Shown: positions 24,749-33,771, counted from the stretch's first letter. The stretch: DNA of 45,387 bases from Lactobacillus kullabergensis (GCF_000967195.1 NZ_KQ033871.1:152989-198375), one strand, 5' to 3'. Made by a program: numbers and translations. The notes: a model not told the origin generated them from the sequence alone.

Positions 24749-27307
24749 ATGAATAAAGGATTAGATCACAATAAGCGGACTGGAGCACTGCTTTTTAGCA
24801 GTTTAACGGCAGCTGCGCTTGGTTTGATGAGTTTGAATACTAATGTCGTAAAGGCTGATAGCAATTCAGGAACACAAGACACTGCACGAAGCTTTAATAA
24901 GAATGATAATGATAGTCGTGTTAAAACTCGAGTAGCAAACAATACTGTATCTCAAGCAAATAATCAGGGCGTTACTACTGATAATGCGAATACCACTGCA
25001 CCTGAAGGAAATACTAATGGTACTACAGATAATGCAGATGAAACTCAAAATGGGAGTGTAGAATCGCTGCAGGGCAACAATAAAGATTCCAACTCCCAAA
25101 CTTCTGCTGGTAATGATCAACCAGAAACAGACATCACTAAGAATGAAAACAAAATTAGTACAAAAACTATTAAAACAGGTAAGTGGGGTAATGCTGACGT
25201 AAGTTATGATAGTGATACTAACGTATTAACTGTGAGTGGGAGCCATGATAAGGAAAACCCGACCATTGTAAGTAATGCTGGTCTCGTAGCTGGATTTCTA
25301 GGTCAAGATGGACCGGACCCTGAGTGTACGCATGTAAAAAAGGTAAACTTTGACGGTTACTTTAAAGTTGTTGGCGAAGTCAAGTCAGTTTTTATTCGTC
25401 TTAGGGGTCTAACTGATATTGAAGGCTTGGAAAACGTTGATACTTCGGAAGCGACCACCATGTATGCCTGGTTTAGTCAATGCAGTAGTCTTAAACACGT
25501 AGATCTTTCTCATTTTAATACCTCAAATGTTAAAAACATGTCTTATATGTTTGACCGCTGTACCAATCTCGAAGATCTTGACCTAAGTAAATTTAATACT
25601 TCCCAAGTCAAAGATATGTCATATATGTTTGTTGGTTGCAAAAGTCTCAAAGAATTAGATTTGCAGAGTTTTGATACTTCCCAAGTCACAAATATGTCAT
25701 GGATGTTTGCAGGGTGTGAGAGTCTTAAAAAATTAAATGTTACTAGCTTCACTACTACTAATGTTAAAGACATGTCATTTATGTTTAATCACTGTGCAAG
25801 TTTGACTAACATTGATGTACACAGTTTTGATACTAAAAATGTTGAAAATATGGCGTCAATGTTTAGTATGTATTATTCTTATAAGAGCGATACGAGTTCA
25901 AAGTTCGGTTGGGATTCCAGCCTTGTCTCACTTGATCTTTCTAACTTTAATACTAGTAAAGTTACGGATATGTCATTTATGTTCATGAAATGTACAAAGC
26001 TAAAAGACCTAAACATCTCTAGCTTTGTTACCTCTCAAGTTACAACTATGAACAGTATGTTTCAAGGATGTAATAAGTTAACATACTTAGACCTGAGCAA
26101 CTTTGATACTGCAAATGTTATAGATATGTCATACATGTTTCGTGATACGAATAGTTTAGTTGGTTTGAATTTGTCAAGTTTCAATACTTCTAAAGTACAA
26201 AGCATGAGTCAAATGTTCTATCTCTACGCTAATCCTAAAGTAGATGGTCAATATCCTAAAATTTCGAACTTAAGAACCCTAGACATCAGCAATTTTGATA
26301 TGAGTAGTAACGGTAACACCTTTGATATGTTGAGAGGGCACCAAAACCTGCTAGTTTTGAAACTGGGAAAAGGAAACAAATACGTTTCACAAATGGGTCT
26401 TGATACACCAGGAACTTGGTTAAATGTTGGAAATAAAACAATGCAGGATCCTGAACGCTCAGAAATATGGTCATCAGATCAACTGATAAACAATTGGAAA
26501 GATGGTGCAAAAGATGAAACGTACGTGCGTGAAACTACAATAACAGCTCATTATCAAGATGAAAAGGGCAAGACGCTTGCAGATGATGAGACTTTCACTG
26601 GTACATACGGCACTCCTTATGAAGCTAAAGTCAAAGAAATTCCTGGTTACGTTTTAACGGCTATGCCGAAAAATGCTAAAGGACTGATAGGCGAAAACGT
26701 AGATGATATTATGTTTATCTATCAAAAACCTACTAAACCTACTGACAATGGTAACGGTAAAACGCCTGTTAAGGCCGCTGATGTAACGGTTCATTATGAA
26801 GATGAAAACGGTAATCAAATCGCTCCTAATGTTATTTTAAGCGGTAATGTTGGTGACGGCTATCAAACTGAAACAAAAGCTATTTCTGGTTATACGTTAA
26901 AGACCAGACCTAATAACGCTACAGGTTTCTTTACCAGCGAATCTCAAGATGTGGTTTACGTTTACACGAAGAATGATCAAAGTGCTAAGGAACCGGGAAA
27001 AGAACCGGGACAGGAACCAAGCGACAATCACAATAGTCATAATTCTAGCGGTAATTCAAAGCCGAATAAGAATAAGAAGGGAACACATAAGACTAATAAA
27101 AAGGCAACTAAAGAAAGCAAGTCTACCAGTAAGCCAAATGAAGGTCGTGAGCAACTAGGTAAGTCTACTGGAGCAAATAAAAAGACCAGAACTTTGGCTC
27201 AGACAGGTTCAGATTGGAAATCTCAAGTAGGTATGCTTCTCTCAGGTGCTTCAGCATTAGTTTTGAGTCTTTTAGGTGTGGGGATTAAACGCAAAAGAAA
27301 AGAATAA
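24749..27307 (+). CDS. BspA-like repeat surface protein with MucBP domains and sortase anchor
   Basis: 852 residues. A signal peptide (cleavage about 36/37, VVKA-D) has no YSIRK motif. A Ser/Asn/Thr-rich spacer follows, then a beta-rich domain and 10-11 BspA/DUF285 leucine-rich units of ~25 residues (about 230-540) with the pattern F-N/D-T-S-x-V-x-x-M-S-x-M-F. Two MucBP-like domains begin with AHYQDEKGK (about 600) and VHYEDENGN (about 680). A Lys/Asn/Ser-rich wall-spanning region precedes the sorting signal LAQTG (816-820), hydrophobic tail and KRKRKE. Likely an adhesin for mucus or host matrix. LAQTG is a variant of LPxTG. Confidence 0.9.
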   Translation: MNKGLDHNKRTGALLFSSLTAAALGLMSLNTNVVKADSNSGTQDTARSFNKNDNDSRVKTRVANNTVSQANNQGVTTDNANTTAPEGNTNGTTDNADETQNGSVESLQGNNKDSNSQTSAGNDQPETDITKNENKISTKTIKTGKWGNADVSYDSDTNVLTVSGSHDKENPTIVSNAGLVAGFLGQDGPDPECTHVKKVNFDGYFKVVGEVKSVFIRLRGLTDIEGLENVDTSEATTMYAWFSQCSSLKHVDLSHFNTSNVKNMSYMFDRCTNLEDLDLSKFNTSQVKDMSYMFVGCKSLKELDLQSFDTSQVTNMSWMFAGCESLKKLNVTSFTTTNVKDMSFMFNHCASLTNIDVHSFDTKNVENMASMFSMYYSYKSDTSSKFGWDSSLVSLDLSNFNTSKVTDMSFMFMKCTKLKDLNISSFVTSQVTTMNSMFQGCNKLTYLDLSNFDTANVIDMSYMFRDTNSLVGLNLSSFNTSKVQSMSQMFYLYANPKVDGQYPKISNLRTLDISNFDMSSNGNTFDMLRGHQNLLVLKLGKGNKYVSQMGLDTPGTWLNVGNKTMQDPERSEIWSSDQLINNWKDGAKDETYVRETTITAHYQDEKGKTLADDETFTGTYGTPYEAKVKEIPGYVLTAMPKNAKGLIGENVDDIMFIYQKPTKPTDNGNGKTPVKAADVTVHYEDENGNQIAPNVILSGNVGDGYQTETKAISGYTLKTRPNNATGFFTSESQDVVYVYTKNDQSAKEPGKEPGQEPSDNHNSHNSSGNSKPNKNKKGTHKTNKKATKESKSTSKPNEGREQLGKSTGANKKTRTLAQTGSDWKSQVGMLLSGASALVLSLLGVGIKRKRKE

Positions 27308-27308
27308 T

Positions 27309-27339
27309 AACTTTTTAAAGCATACTAATTTAAAAAGTT
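27309..27339 (+). repeat. hairpin just after the surface protein gene
   Basis: AACTTTTTAAA (27309-27319) and TTTAAAAAGTT (27329-27339) are exact inverted arms with a nine-base loop. With the next hairpin it forms a tandem pair. Confidence 0.6.
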
Positions 27340-27344
27340 AACTT

Positions 27345-27385
27345 AAATCAATCACTTCTATTATGAGAAATGGTTGATTTTTTTG
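27345..27385 (+). terminator. terminator of the surface protein gene
   Basis: AAATCAATCA (27345-27354) pairs with TGGTTGATTT (27371-27380, one G-T), with TTCT/AGAA inside, followed by TTTTTT. It lies between convergent genes. Confidence 0.75.
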
Positions 27386-27393
27386 ACCAATTT

Positions 27394-28659
27394 TTAATTG
27401 ATCATTTCTAAGCGGTATCGTTGCACATTATTGCCTAAAAGGCTAAAAACCAGTAAAAGGGCAATTCCAGCAGCAAGTAAAGTAAGAGCTGGCTGGTGGC
27501 AAGCATTGGCAATTGCGGATACTCCGACAGTAAAAAAGATATTCAATAGAGCACTCCCCAACTGCAAGAAACTTGATTGGGAAGACTGCACCTCTTTACC
27601 GGTTCTTTTAATTCTGGTTTTATTGCACCAATTAGCGATTGGTAAAGTTTCGCCATATATCAGTACAGTAATAACGCTCATAGTAACGATTGTTTGATTT
27701 AAAAAGAAAATTCCTAAAGCCAGCGTGGTAATAAATACTAAAGTACTAAGTAGCCAAAATGTATTATCAAAGCGAATAAGAACAGCACCTAGGAAAAGAC
27801 CGCTGACTACTGCAACTAGTAGCCAGTAAACGTGACTGTAGTTAGGATCAATTGCTTTCCAGAAATAGATCATCAACCCGTTAAATACTGATTGGAGGGC
27901 ACTGGTAAAAATGGCAACAATAATTGAGGCGCGTAAGCCTTTGCTAGCAGTTATGTTGTGCCAAACTGTCATGAGGTGGGTTAAGGTTTTAAAACTATTT
28001 TGGTTTTTAGTAAAGTGATTTTGGCGTAAAGCAATAGAGAGAAAGATATTTATAAAAAAACCGTAGCTTGCTACTAAGAGAAAATACAAATAGTTGCGGG
28101 TAGTAAAAATTAAAACTGCCATCGCTGCCACACTGGCAATATTACCAATAAGTCCGGCAATGGAATTAAGGTTAATAGTTGACTCCACTGCATTATCAGT
28201 CAGAAGTGACTTTAAATTCCCAGTGAAAGATAACCCTTCTACTAAGCTAAACATTGTTATACAAAGGTCAACCAGAATGTATAAGGGTACAAAGTATTTT
28301 TGCGGGAAAGTAAAAGGGAGTAATAAAAATAAACTCAGTAAAATATACATCCAGATAAGCATGCGTCGCTTATCAGTGTTGTCGAGCTTGGAACCAATAA
28401 ATAAAACGCTCAAAATAAGTGCTAACGAACTGATACTCGAAATTAAGCCGTTAATAACGATATTATCTGAATATTCACGGATAATTAGTGAACCACCAAT
28501 TCCAACTAAGATGCTGCTAAAATTAGTCAAAAAATTGATTAGTGGTAATAATATTTGGTTACGGCTGAGAAAGTTATTATTGTCCAATTTTGCCACGCTT
28601 TCGTTTAGTGTAATGAGAAGCGTAACATATAGGAACTTAGCTGACACCAAAAGTAACAT
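27394..28659 (-). CDS. MFS transporter
   Basis: 421 residues, about 11-12 hydrophobic helices. The loop GSKLDNTDKRR between helices 2 and 3 is the MFS motif A, so the core is intact. The substrate is unknown. The only ATG in frame (28659) directly abuts a 13-bp terminator hairpin and has no ribosome site; an in-frame stop lies just upstream at 28675-28677. TTG 28587, after GTGG, would give a shorter protein beginning before the first obvious helix. The 5' end may have been rearranged, or translation may be leaderless. Confidence 0.75.
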   Translation of the reverse strand: MLLLVSAKFLYVTLLITLNESVAKLDNNNFLSRNQILLPLINFLTNFSSILVGIGGSLIIREYSDNIVINGLISSISSLALILSVLFIGSKLDNTDKRRMLIWMYILLSLFLLLPFTFPQKYFVPLYILVDLCITMFSLVEGLSFTGNLKSLLTDNAVESTINLNSIAGLIGNIASVAAMAVLIFTTRNYLYFLLVASYGFFINIFLSIALRQNHFTKNQNSFKTLTHLMTVWHNITASKGLRASIIVAIFTSALQSVFNGLMIYFWKAIDPNYSHVYWLLVAVVSGLFLGAVLIRFDNTFWLLSTLVFITTLALGIFFLNQTIVTMSVITVLIYGETLPIANWCNKTRIKRTGKEVQSSQSSFLQLGSALLNIFFTVGVSAIANACHQPALTLLAAGIALLLVFSLLGNNVQRYRLEMIN

Positions 28660-28694
28660 AAAAGGCCGTTTCTTTTACTTGAAACGGCCTTTTT
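28660..28694 (-). terminator. terminator after the DeoR gene
   Basis: AAAAGGCCGTTTC (28660-28672) pairs perfectly with GAAACGGCCTTTT (28681-28693), loop of eight. It follows the deoR-type gene on the minus strand and ends exactly at the MFS start codon. Confidence 0.8.
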
Positions 28695-28736
28695 CAATAT
28701 GCAAAAACCAATTTACACTCTGATATTCGAAAATGC

Positions 28737-29519
28737 TTATTCATCTTTGAAATTATCTAAAATCACTTTTGTGTGTTTACTTAGTCTTTTTATAAATCGC
28801 TCTTTTAAATCGTTATTAGTTATCACTCCAGTCACATTTTTCCAATCAGTAATTTCATAAAGACTTTTTCTTTCAAACTTGGTTGAATCAGCCAGGATAT
28901 AACTTTTCTCACTATGAAAAATCATTTTTCTCTCAATTGCAGAATCGGAATAAGAAGGTGTAGTCGGCCCAAAAAAGCCATGAAAACCATCACTACCGAT
29001 AAAAGAAATATCAACATTAATTTGGTCGAGTGCTTCTTCAGTCCAACTCCCGTAAACTGAAGAACTTTTTGGTCGTAATTTTCCACCCAAGAAATATACT
29101 TCGTTATTTGAAGATTGCAAATAACTAACCGCAGGTATTAAATCAGTAATTATTTTCAAATTATTTCTTAAGACCAGCAATTTTGCTAACTCATAAACTG
29201 TACTCCCTGTGCCTAAAATTATACTGGCTCCATTTGGTATTAAACTTAGAGCCTTTTTGGCGATGCTTTGCTTTCTGTCAATATTTTCTTCCCTTTTTAA
29301 TGTAAAAGGATTTTCAATAGAATTCTGATTTGAAATTGCACCACCGTGACTTTTTACAAGTTGGTCTTTTTCCGCTAAATAATTCAGATCTTTTCTGATA
29401 GTTTCATATGACACGTTAAATTTTTGAGACAAATCATGAACTGTTACGGTTCCATTTTTTAGCACCTCTTCAAGAATTTTCTTTCGTCTTTCTTCCATAA
29501 TTGCCATTTCATTCACCAT
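28737..29519 (-). CDS. DeoR/GlpR family regulator
   Basis: 260 residues: N-terminal winged helix (RRKKILEEVLKNG, then VSYETIRKDLNYL recognition region) and a C-terminal DeoRC sugar-phosphate sensor (GTGSTVYELAKLL, IGSDGFHG). In-frame ATGs at 29519, 29507 and 29498 are all possible; GGTGA favours 29507. It is divergent from the isomerase-PTS operon and probably represses it through the palindrome at 29633-29666, released by a sugar phosphate of the pathway. Confidence 0.9.
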   Translation of the reverse strand: MVNEMAIMEERRKKILEEVLKNGTVTVHDLSQKFNVSYETIRKDLNYLAEKDQLVKSHGGAISNQNSIENPFTLKREENIDRKQSIAKKALSLIPNGASIILGTGSTVYELAKLLVLRNNLKIITDLIPAVSYLQSSNNEVYFLGGKLRPKSSSVYGSWTEEALDQINVDISFIGSDGFHGFFGPTTPSYSDSAIERKMIFHSEKSYILADSTKFERKSLYEITDWKNVTGVITNNDLKERFIKRLSKHTKVILDNFKDE

Positions 29520-29625
29520 TTCCTAATAAAAAATGTAGTTTCCATTTATTTTACACCAAGACTTAGTTAAATGAATATTATGTACAATAATTTGGCTTTT
29601 ATTGGCATTAAGTTTAAAATTACTG

Positions 29626-29654
29626 TTGACTACAACTAAAACCAATTATATAAT
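29626..29654 (+). promoter_or_regulatory. promoter of PTS unit 1
   Basis: TTGACT (29626-29631) and a perfect TATAAT (29649-29654) are 17 bases apart, a strong sigma-A promoter. The -10 box sits in the centre of a 34-bp palindrome. Confidence 0.85.
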
Positions 29655-29666
29655 TGGTTTTAGTTG
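29633..29666. promoter_or_regulatory. 34-bp perfect palindrome over the promoter (probable DeoR operator)
   Basis: The left arm CAACTAAAACCAATTAT (29633-29649) is followed without spacer by its exact reverse complement (29650-29666). It spans the spacer, the -10 box and the start site, so a bound repressor would block RNA polymerase. The transcribed half could also fold as a leader hairpin. Confidence 0.8.
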
Positions 29667-29697
29667 GAAATGTAAATATATTAAAGGAGGAGTTATT

Positions 29698-30219
29698 TTG
29701 AATAAAAAGATTGCAATTGCGTGTGACAATGTTGGGTTTGAAAGAAAAGAAGAAATCAAAAAATACCTAATAGAGCAAAAAGGCTATGAGGTTGTATTTG
29801 ATCCTGTGAAAAAGAAAGAAGATGGTATCCATACTTATGCCAAATTAGCTGATGAAATGGCTGAATTTATACAACGGGACAAGTGTAGATTAGGTATTTA
29901 TATTTGTGGAACTGGTATCGGTTTCACAATGCAGGCAAATAAGCATTGGGGAATTCGGGCTACGGCAGTAACCAATCCTTATTCAGCTAGAAGAGCAAGA
30001 CTGAGCCAAAATGCACAAATTATTGGTTTAGGAGTCAGAGTTAATGGTCTTCCGTATATGGAAATGGTTCTCGATGCCTGGCTAGATGAACCTTTTGATT
30101 TTGATAAAGCACGCGAAAATTCTAAGGTAAATTTGCTTGAAGCTAAAGCAGATGACGATCGTTTTCTTAAAAAGCCAGACTTTGTCGCGTGGAATATGGG
30201 CTTTGAAAGAGAAAGCTAG
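29698..30219 (+). CDS. RpiB/LacA/LacB family sugar-phosphate isomerase
   Basis: 173 residues from TTG 29698, seven bases after AAAGGAGG (29683-29690). The family core IYICGTGIGF holds the catalytic Cys70. Asp10 of the phosphate/ring-opening motif is kept but the motif reads ACDNVGFERKEE instead of SDHAGFELK, and the C-terminal arm is extended as in LacB. Members interconvert aldose and ketose phosphates (ribose 5-P, allose 6-P, galactose 6-P). First gene of a PTS operon; the exact substrate is unknown. Confidence 0.85.
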   Translation: MNKKIAIACDNVGFERKEEIKKYLIEQKGYEVVFDPVKKKEDGIHTYAKLADEMAEFIQRDKCRLGIYICGTGIGFTMQANKHWGIRATAVTNPYSARRARLSQNAQIIGLGVRVNGLPYMEMVLDAWLDEPFDFDKARENSKVNLLEAKADDDRFLKKPDFVAWNMGFERES

Positions 30220-30230
30220 AGGTAATAAAT

Positions 30231-31580
30231 ATGGCGATGATAACACAATTTATCAATGATATTGGTAATTTTATATTTATTCCCGTAATTTTCCTATTTT
30301 TGATGAAAGCGTTGGGTAGAAGCTGGTCGGAAGCGACACAGGCTGCGATGAAAGTAGGTATAGGTTTCATTGCATTAAGCATGGTTGTCTCATTTATGCT
30401 TGATAAAATGCAGCCAGCCATTACCGGTCTTTCTCAAAAAACAGGCTCTTCACTGTCAGCAGTTGATGTTGGTGGTGCAGCTACAGCGGTCATGGGATTT
30501 GGTTCACCTGTTGGTGCAGTAGTAATCCCACTATGTGTAGGTGTTAACATAATTATGCTGATACTGAAACTAACTGATTGTGTAAATGTTGATGTTTTTA
30601 ATTTGCATCAAAACGCATCCATGGGTGCCATTATGTATGCTTTTACTGGCAGTTTTGTTGATGGATTATTAACAGCAGCAATTTTCCATATGATTGCTCT
30701 AATTGGAGCAGACTTGGGTGCGAAAAATAATCACGACTTTTATGATTTGCCTGAAGGTGTGTCAATATCTCATCCAGTTGCAAATACCTATCTGTTCTTT
30801 GCATATCCATTTAACTGGCTGTTTGATCATATCCCAGGTGTTAGAAATTGGAATGTAACGGCAAAAAGCATCCAAAAGAAATTTGGAATTTTCGGTGATC
30901 CAACAATGGTTGGCTTCATAATTGGTTTATTCTTGGGACTAGCAGGATACAATTGGAATGATCCTTATCATGCTATTATTGACAGTATTCAACTAGGTAT
31001 GTATTTAGCTGCTATTATGCTTTTATTGCCGAAAATGACCTCAATAATGATGGAAGGCTTAGTACCAATGTCAAATGCTGTGCGTAAAAAGATGGTTAAG
31101 AAATTTCCAGATAGACAAATTACTGTTGGTATGGACACAGCTCTAATAGTTGGTGACCCGTCAGTTATAGCACCGGCATTGTTATTGATTCCAGCTTTGG
31201 TTATTTTGGCAGTTTTGCTACCAGGTAATAAAGTACTACCTATGGGAGACTTATCATCATTAGTATTTTATGTAGCTGCAATGGTTCCTGTATTTAAAGG
31301 TAATATAATCCGCACATGGCTTTCATCCATTATTTTATTCGGTGGAGGATTATACATCGCTTCTTGGATGACTCCAGCTACAAACCAGGTCTTTCAAAAA
31401 TTTGGTGCTGGTGCTAAGAGTGGCGTAATGTACTCATCAATTGATCCATCAGCTAATCCTTTTACTGGATTATTTGCTTTAGCTTCTCGCATTGGCATCA
31501 TTGGCTTTATTTTGATCGCAGTGCTTGTTGTACTTGTAGGCTACTGGCTTAAAAAAGTAGAACGAGCTAAGGTTGCTTAA
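30231..31580 (+). CDS. PTS EIIC, galactitol family (unit 1)
   Basis: 449-residue polytopic permease of the EIIC-Gat family. It has the usual VDVGGAATAVMGFGSPVGA segment, KKFGIFGDPTMVGFIIG, VGDPSVIAPA and PGNKVLPMGDL blocks and about 10-12 helices. It imports a sugar or polyol that IIB phosphorylates. It lies between the isomerase and IIB in one operon. A paralogue with similar blocks is encoded at 34364-35716. No polyol-phosphate dehydrogenase accompanies it, which argues against galactitol itself. Confidence 0.9.
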   Translation: MAMITQFINDIGNFIFIPVIFLFLMKALGRSWSEATQAAMKVGIGFIALSMVVSFMLDKMQPAITGLSQKTGSSLSAVDVGGAATAVMGFGSPVGAVVIPLCVGVNIIMLILKLTDCVNVDVFNLHQNASMGAIMYAFTGSFVDGLLTAAIFHMIALIGADLGAKNNHDFYDLPEGVSISHPVANTYLFFAYPFNWLFDHIPGVRNWNVTAKSIQKKFGIFGDPTMVGFIIGLFLGLAGYNWNDPYHAIIDSIQLGMYLAAIMLLLPKMTSIMMEGLVPMSNAVRKKMVKKFPDRQITVGMDTALIVGDPSVIAPALLLIPALVILAVLLPGNKVLPMGDLSSLVFYVAAMVPVFKGNIIRTWLSSIILFGGGLYIASWMTPATNQVFQKFGAGAKSGVMYSSIDPSANPFTGLFALASRIGIIGFILIAVLVVLVGYWLKKVERAKVA

Positions 31581-31607
31581 TAATTTGAATTTAGAGGAGA
31601 AATAAAA

Positions 31608-31892
31608 ATGAAAAAAGTTTTAGTAGTTTGTGGAAATGGTATTGCTTCTTCATCAATTATGTTGGCTGGATTAAAAGATTATTTAGACGAACAACATATT
31701 TCTGCAGATTTAGAAAAAGCTTCTTTAATGACTTGTTCTGATGATTTCTGCAATGATAAAGACCTAATTGTTTCGTCCACTAAACTTGATCGGCCAGGTA
31801 TTAAAACTCCGGTCATTGTAGGCTCTGGTTTATTGACAGGAATTGGAGAAGAAGAAGTATTAGAGAAAATAAAAGAAGCCATTCTTAGCTAA
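31608..31892 (+). CDS. PTS EIIB, galactitol family (unit 1)
   Basis: 94 residues. The phospho-acceptor Cys8 lies in VVCGNGIASSS. It passes phosphate from IIA to the incoming sugar. GAGGAG precedes the start. Length and motif are standard for separate GatB proteins. Confidence 0.9.
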   Translation: MKKVLVVCGNGIASSSIMLAGLKDYLDEQHISADLEKASLMTCSDDFCNDKDLIVSSTKLDRPGIKTPVIVGSGLLTGIGEEEVLEKIKEAILS

Positions 31893-31905
31893 CACTGGAG
31901 GAGTT

Positions 31906-32364
31906 ATGAAAAACAGAATTTTAGTTTCGGAAGCTAAAAATGAGACATTAAACTCTTATCAAGATGCTATCAAGGTCACTGGTCAGCAGTTTATTAACGA
32001 AAAAATGATACTGCCACAGTATGTTGATGCTTGTATCGATAGAGAGAAAGAATATCCTACTGGGCTTGAGCTAAAAAATGACATGGGTATAGCTATTCCA
32101 CATGGAAATCAAAAATTTGTTAAAGAAAGCGGTATCAGCTTTTTACGACTTAGCCAACCCGTAAACTTTGGGCTGATGTCGGATGCAACAAAACAGGTTT
32201 CATGTAAATTTGTTTTTAACTTAGCCTTGTTTGAGGGTGAGCAACAATTAAATATGTTAAGACAGCTGATGGGACTTTTTAGGGATGAAAAGTTTATAGA
32301 TTTTATTAGCAAAAGCGATCTTAATTCCATTCAGAAGTTTCTGACACAAAAACTGGTTTTTTAA
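31906..32364 (+). CDS. PTS EIIA, fructose/galactitol (PtsN-like) type (unit 1)
   Basis: 152 residues. The phosphorylated His66 lies in AIPHGN, after YPTGLELKNDMG. It receives phosphate from HPr. GGAGGAG precedes ATG 31906. A paralogue of equal length is encoded at 33892-34350. Confidence 0.9.
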   Translation: MKNRILVSEAKNETLNSYQDAIKVTGQQFINEKMILPQYVDACIDREKEYPTGLELKNDMGIAIPHGNQKFVKESGISFLRLSQPVNFGLMSDATKQVSCKFVFNLALFEGEQQLNMLRQLMGLFRDEKFIDFISKSDLNSIQKFLTQKLVF

Positions 32365-32370
32365 GTAAGA

Positions 32371-32982
32371 GTGGTGCAAAGCATAGTGAATAATACGATA
32401 AAAGAAGTAATAATTAAAGAAAGTAAAGAATTAGAACACATAAGTAATACTCTTGACTACCAAAAAGTTACTGAACTTTGTGACCTATTGGTTAAATGTA
32501 AAGGCAATATTTTTATAACGGGGTGTGGTACTTCTGCTATGGCCGCCAAGAAGGCCGTTCATACTTTGAATGTGATTAATCAAAAGGCTTTTTATCTTAA
32601 TCCATCTGATGCTGTTCATGGTGAATTAGGTGCAGTAAGTGCTAACGATATAGTGATTTTTATTTCCAAGGGCGGAAACACTAAAGAATTAACGTCGTTT
32701 ATTAAGAATGTTAAAGACAAGCAGGCTTATATGGTTGCTGTTACAGAGAATGAATCATCAGTAATAGCAAGTAATTCTGATCTGATTATTAAGGTGAAAG
32801 TTGAGGCTGAAGCTGATCAATTCAATATGTTAGCAACGTCGAGTACTTTAGCAGTTATTTCCTTATTCGATGGAATAGCTGTAACTTTGATAAACAAAGA
32901 AAAGTTCAATAAAAAAGAATTTTTAGGTAACCATCCGTCAGGAGCAGTTGGTGAAAGACTTAAAGAAGAAAATATGAAATAG
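32371..32982 (+). CDS. single-domain SIS sugar-phosphate isomerase (KdsD/GutQ-like, unit 1)
   Basis: About 203 residues, GTG start (32371, 32374 or 32386). One SIS domain with ITGCGTSAMAAKKAVHTLN, NPSDAVHGELGAV and ISKGGNTKELTSF, matching the arabinose-5-phosphate isomerase pattern (HPAEAxHGDLG), but without the two CBS domains of KdsD/KpsF. Single-domain arabinose-5-phosphate isomerases are known from Bacteroides. It is the last gene of unit 1 and has a close paralogue at 36523-37119. Likely interconverts an aldose 5- or 6-phosphate and its ketose. Confidence 0.8.
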   Translation: MVQSIVNNTIKEVIIKESKELEHISNTLDYQKVTELCDLLVKCKGNIFITGCGTSAMAAKKAVHTLNVINQKAFYLNPSDAVHGELGAVSANDIVIFISKGGNTKELTSFIKNVKDKQAYMVAVTENESSVIASNSDLIIKVKVEAEADQFNMLATSSTLAVISLFDGIAVTLINKEKFNKKEFLGNHPSGAVGERLKEENMK

Positions 32983-33036
32983 CTAAATAGATTTTAAATA
33001 AAAAACGCTTAATTTCTCAATATCTTGTCGAAGGGA

Positions 33037-33072
33037 TAAAAAGACCATTTCCATTAAGGAAATGGCTTTTTT
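33037..33072. terminator. bidirectional terminator between unit 1 and the epimerase gene
   Basis: CCATTTCC (33045-33052) pairs with GGAAATGG (33058-33065), flanked by an A run and a T run, so it serves both convergent transcripts. Confidence 0.85.
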
Positions 33073-33715
33073 ATATGTTTTTTAAAGTTTGAATTTGTTT
33101 TTTAAAATTGCCTTTAAAAATGTAAGAACCGGAAACTGCAATATCCAGTCCCGCTTTTTTAAGTTCATTAATATTTTGGTTGCTAATGCTGCCATCAGCT
33201 TCAATTTGATAATGATAATGATTAATTTGTCTCAAATCATCCAGTTCTTTAACTTTGTTAACAGCGTTGGGAATAAATTTGGCACCGCTTGTTCCCGGAT
33301 CAACTGACATGACCATCACTTGATCAACGAAATCGAGAACAGGAGTTATGGCATTGACAGGAGTACCAGGATTAATAATAACTTCGCTTTTTTTGCCTGC
33401 ATGTTTAATTAATGATAGAGCACGATGAATATGCTGTGTTGATTCTACATGTATGCCAATTACTTTCGTAGTTTTGCAACAGTAGTGGTTAATTAATTTC
33501 TCTGGATTATTTACCATCATATGAATATCGAGTGGGATTGAAGAGTAATCACTTATTTCCTTAACCAGATTTTCGCCGAAATCAATTTCAGAAACAAAAG
33601 TACTATCCATTACGTCAATATGAAAATAATCAGCTCCTCCTTCTTTTAATAAAGTTAATGTTTTCGCTAGATTGATTTTAGGACCACTATGTAAAGATAC
33701 GGCTACTTCGACCAT
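33071..33715 (-). CDS. ribulose-phosphate 3-epimerase family protein (unit 1/2)
   Basis: 214-residue TIM barrel of the Rpe/AlsE family. Metal and catalytic residues are in place: Ser in AVSLHSG, His/Asp in YFHIDVMDS, His in DIHMMVNNP and Asp in IEADGSIS. It is more divergent than the unit 3 epimerase. AAGGAGG precedes ATG 33715, and TTGCAA-17-TATAAA at 33765-33737 is its promoter. It is transcribed away from unit 2 and probably epimerises C3 of a ketose phosphate made by the SIS or RpiB enzymes. Confidence 0.85.
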   Translation of the reverse strand: MVEVAVSLHSGPKINLAKTLTLLKEGGADYFHIDVMDSTFVSEIDFGENLVKEISDYSSIPLDIHMMVNNPEKLINHYCCKTTKVIGIHVESTQHIHRALSLIKHAGKKSEVIINPGTPVNAITPVLDFVDQVMVMSVDPGTSGAKFIPNAVNKVKELDDLRQINHYHYQIEADGSISNQNINELKKAGLDIAVSGSYIFKGNFKKQIQTLKNI

Positions 33716-33736
33716 TTTCTCTCCTCCTTAATACAA

Positions 33737-33765
33737 TTTATAACCAGCGTATTCTTTTATTGCAA
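33737..33765 (-). promoter_or_regulatory. promoter of the epimerase gene
   Basis: On the minus strand TTGCAA (33765-33760) and TATAAA (33742-33737) are 17 bases apart. Confidence 0.7.
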
Positions 33766-33771
33766 AATAAT

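Noticed and set aside
28094..28723. 209-codon plus-strand ORF antisense to the MFS gene
   Set aside because: Rich in Lys/Arg/Ser and lacking a ribosome site or recognisable domain; the opposite strand encodes a clear membrane transporter with MFS motif A.
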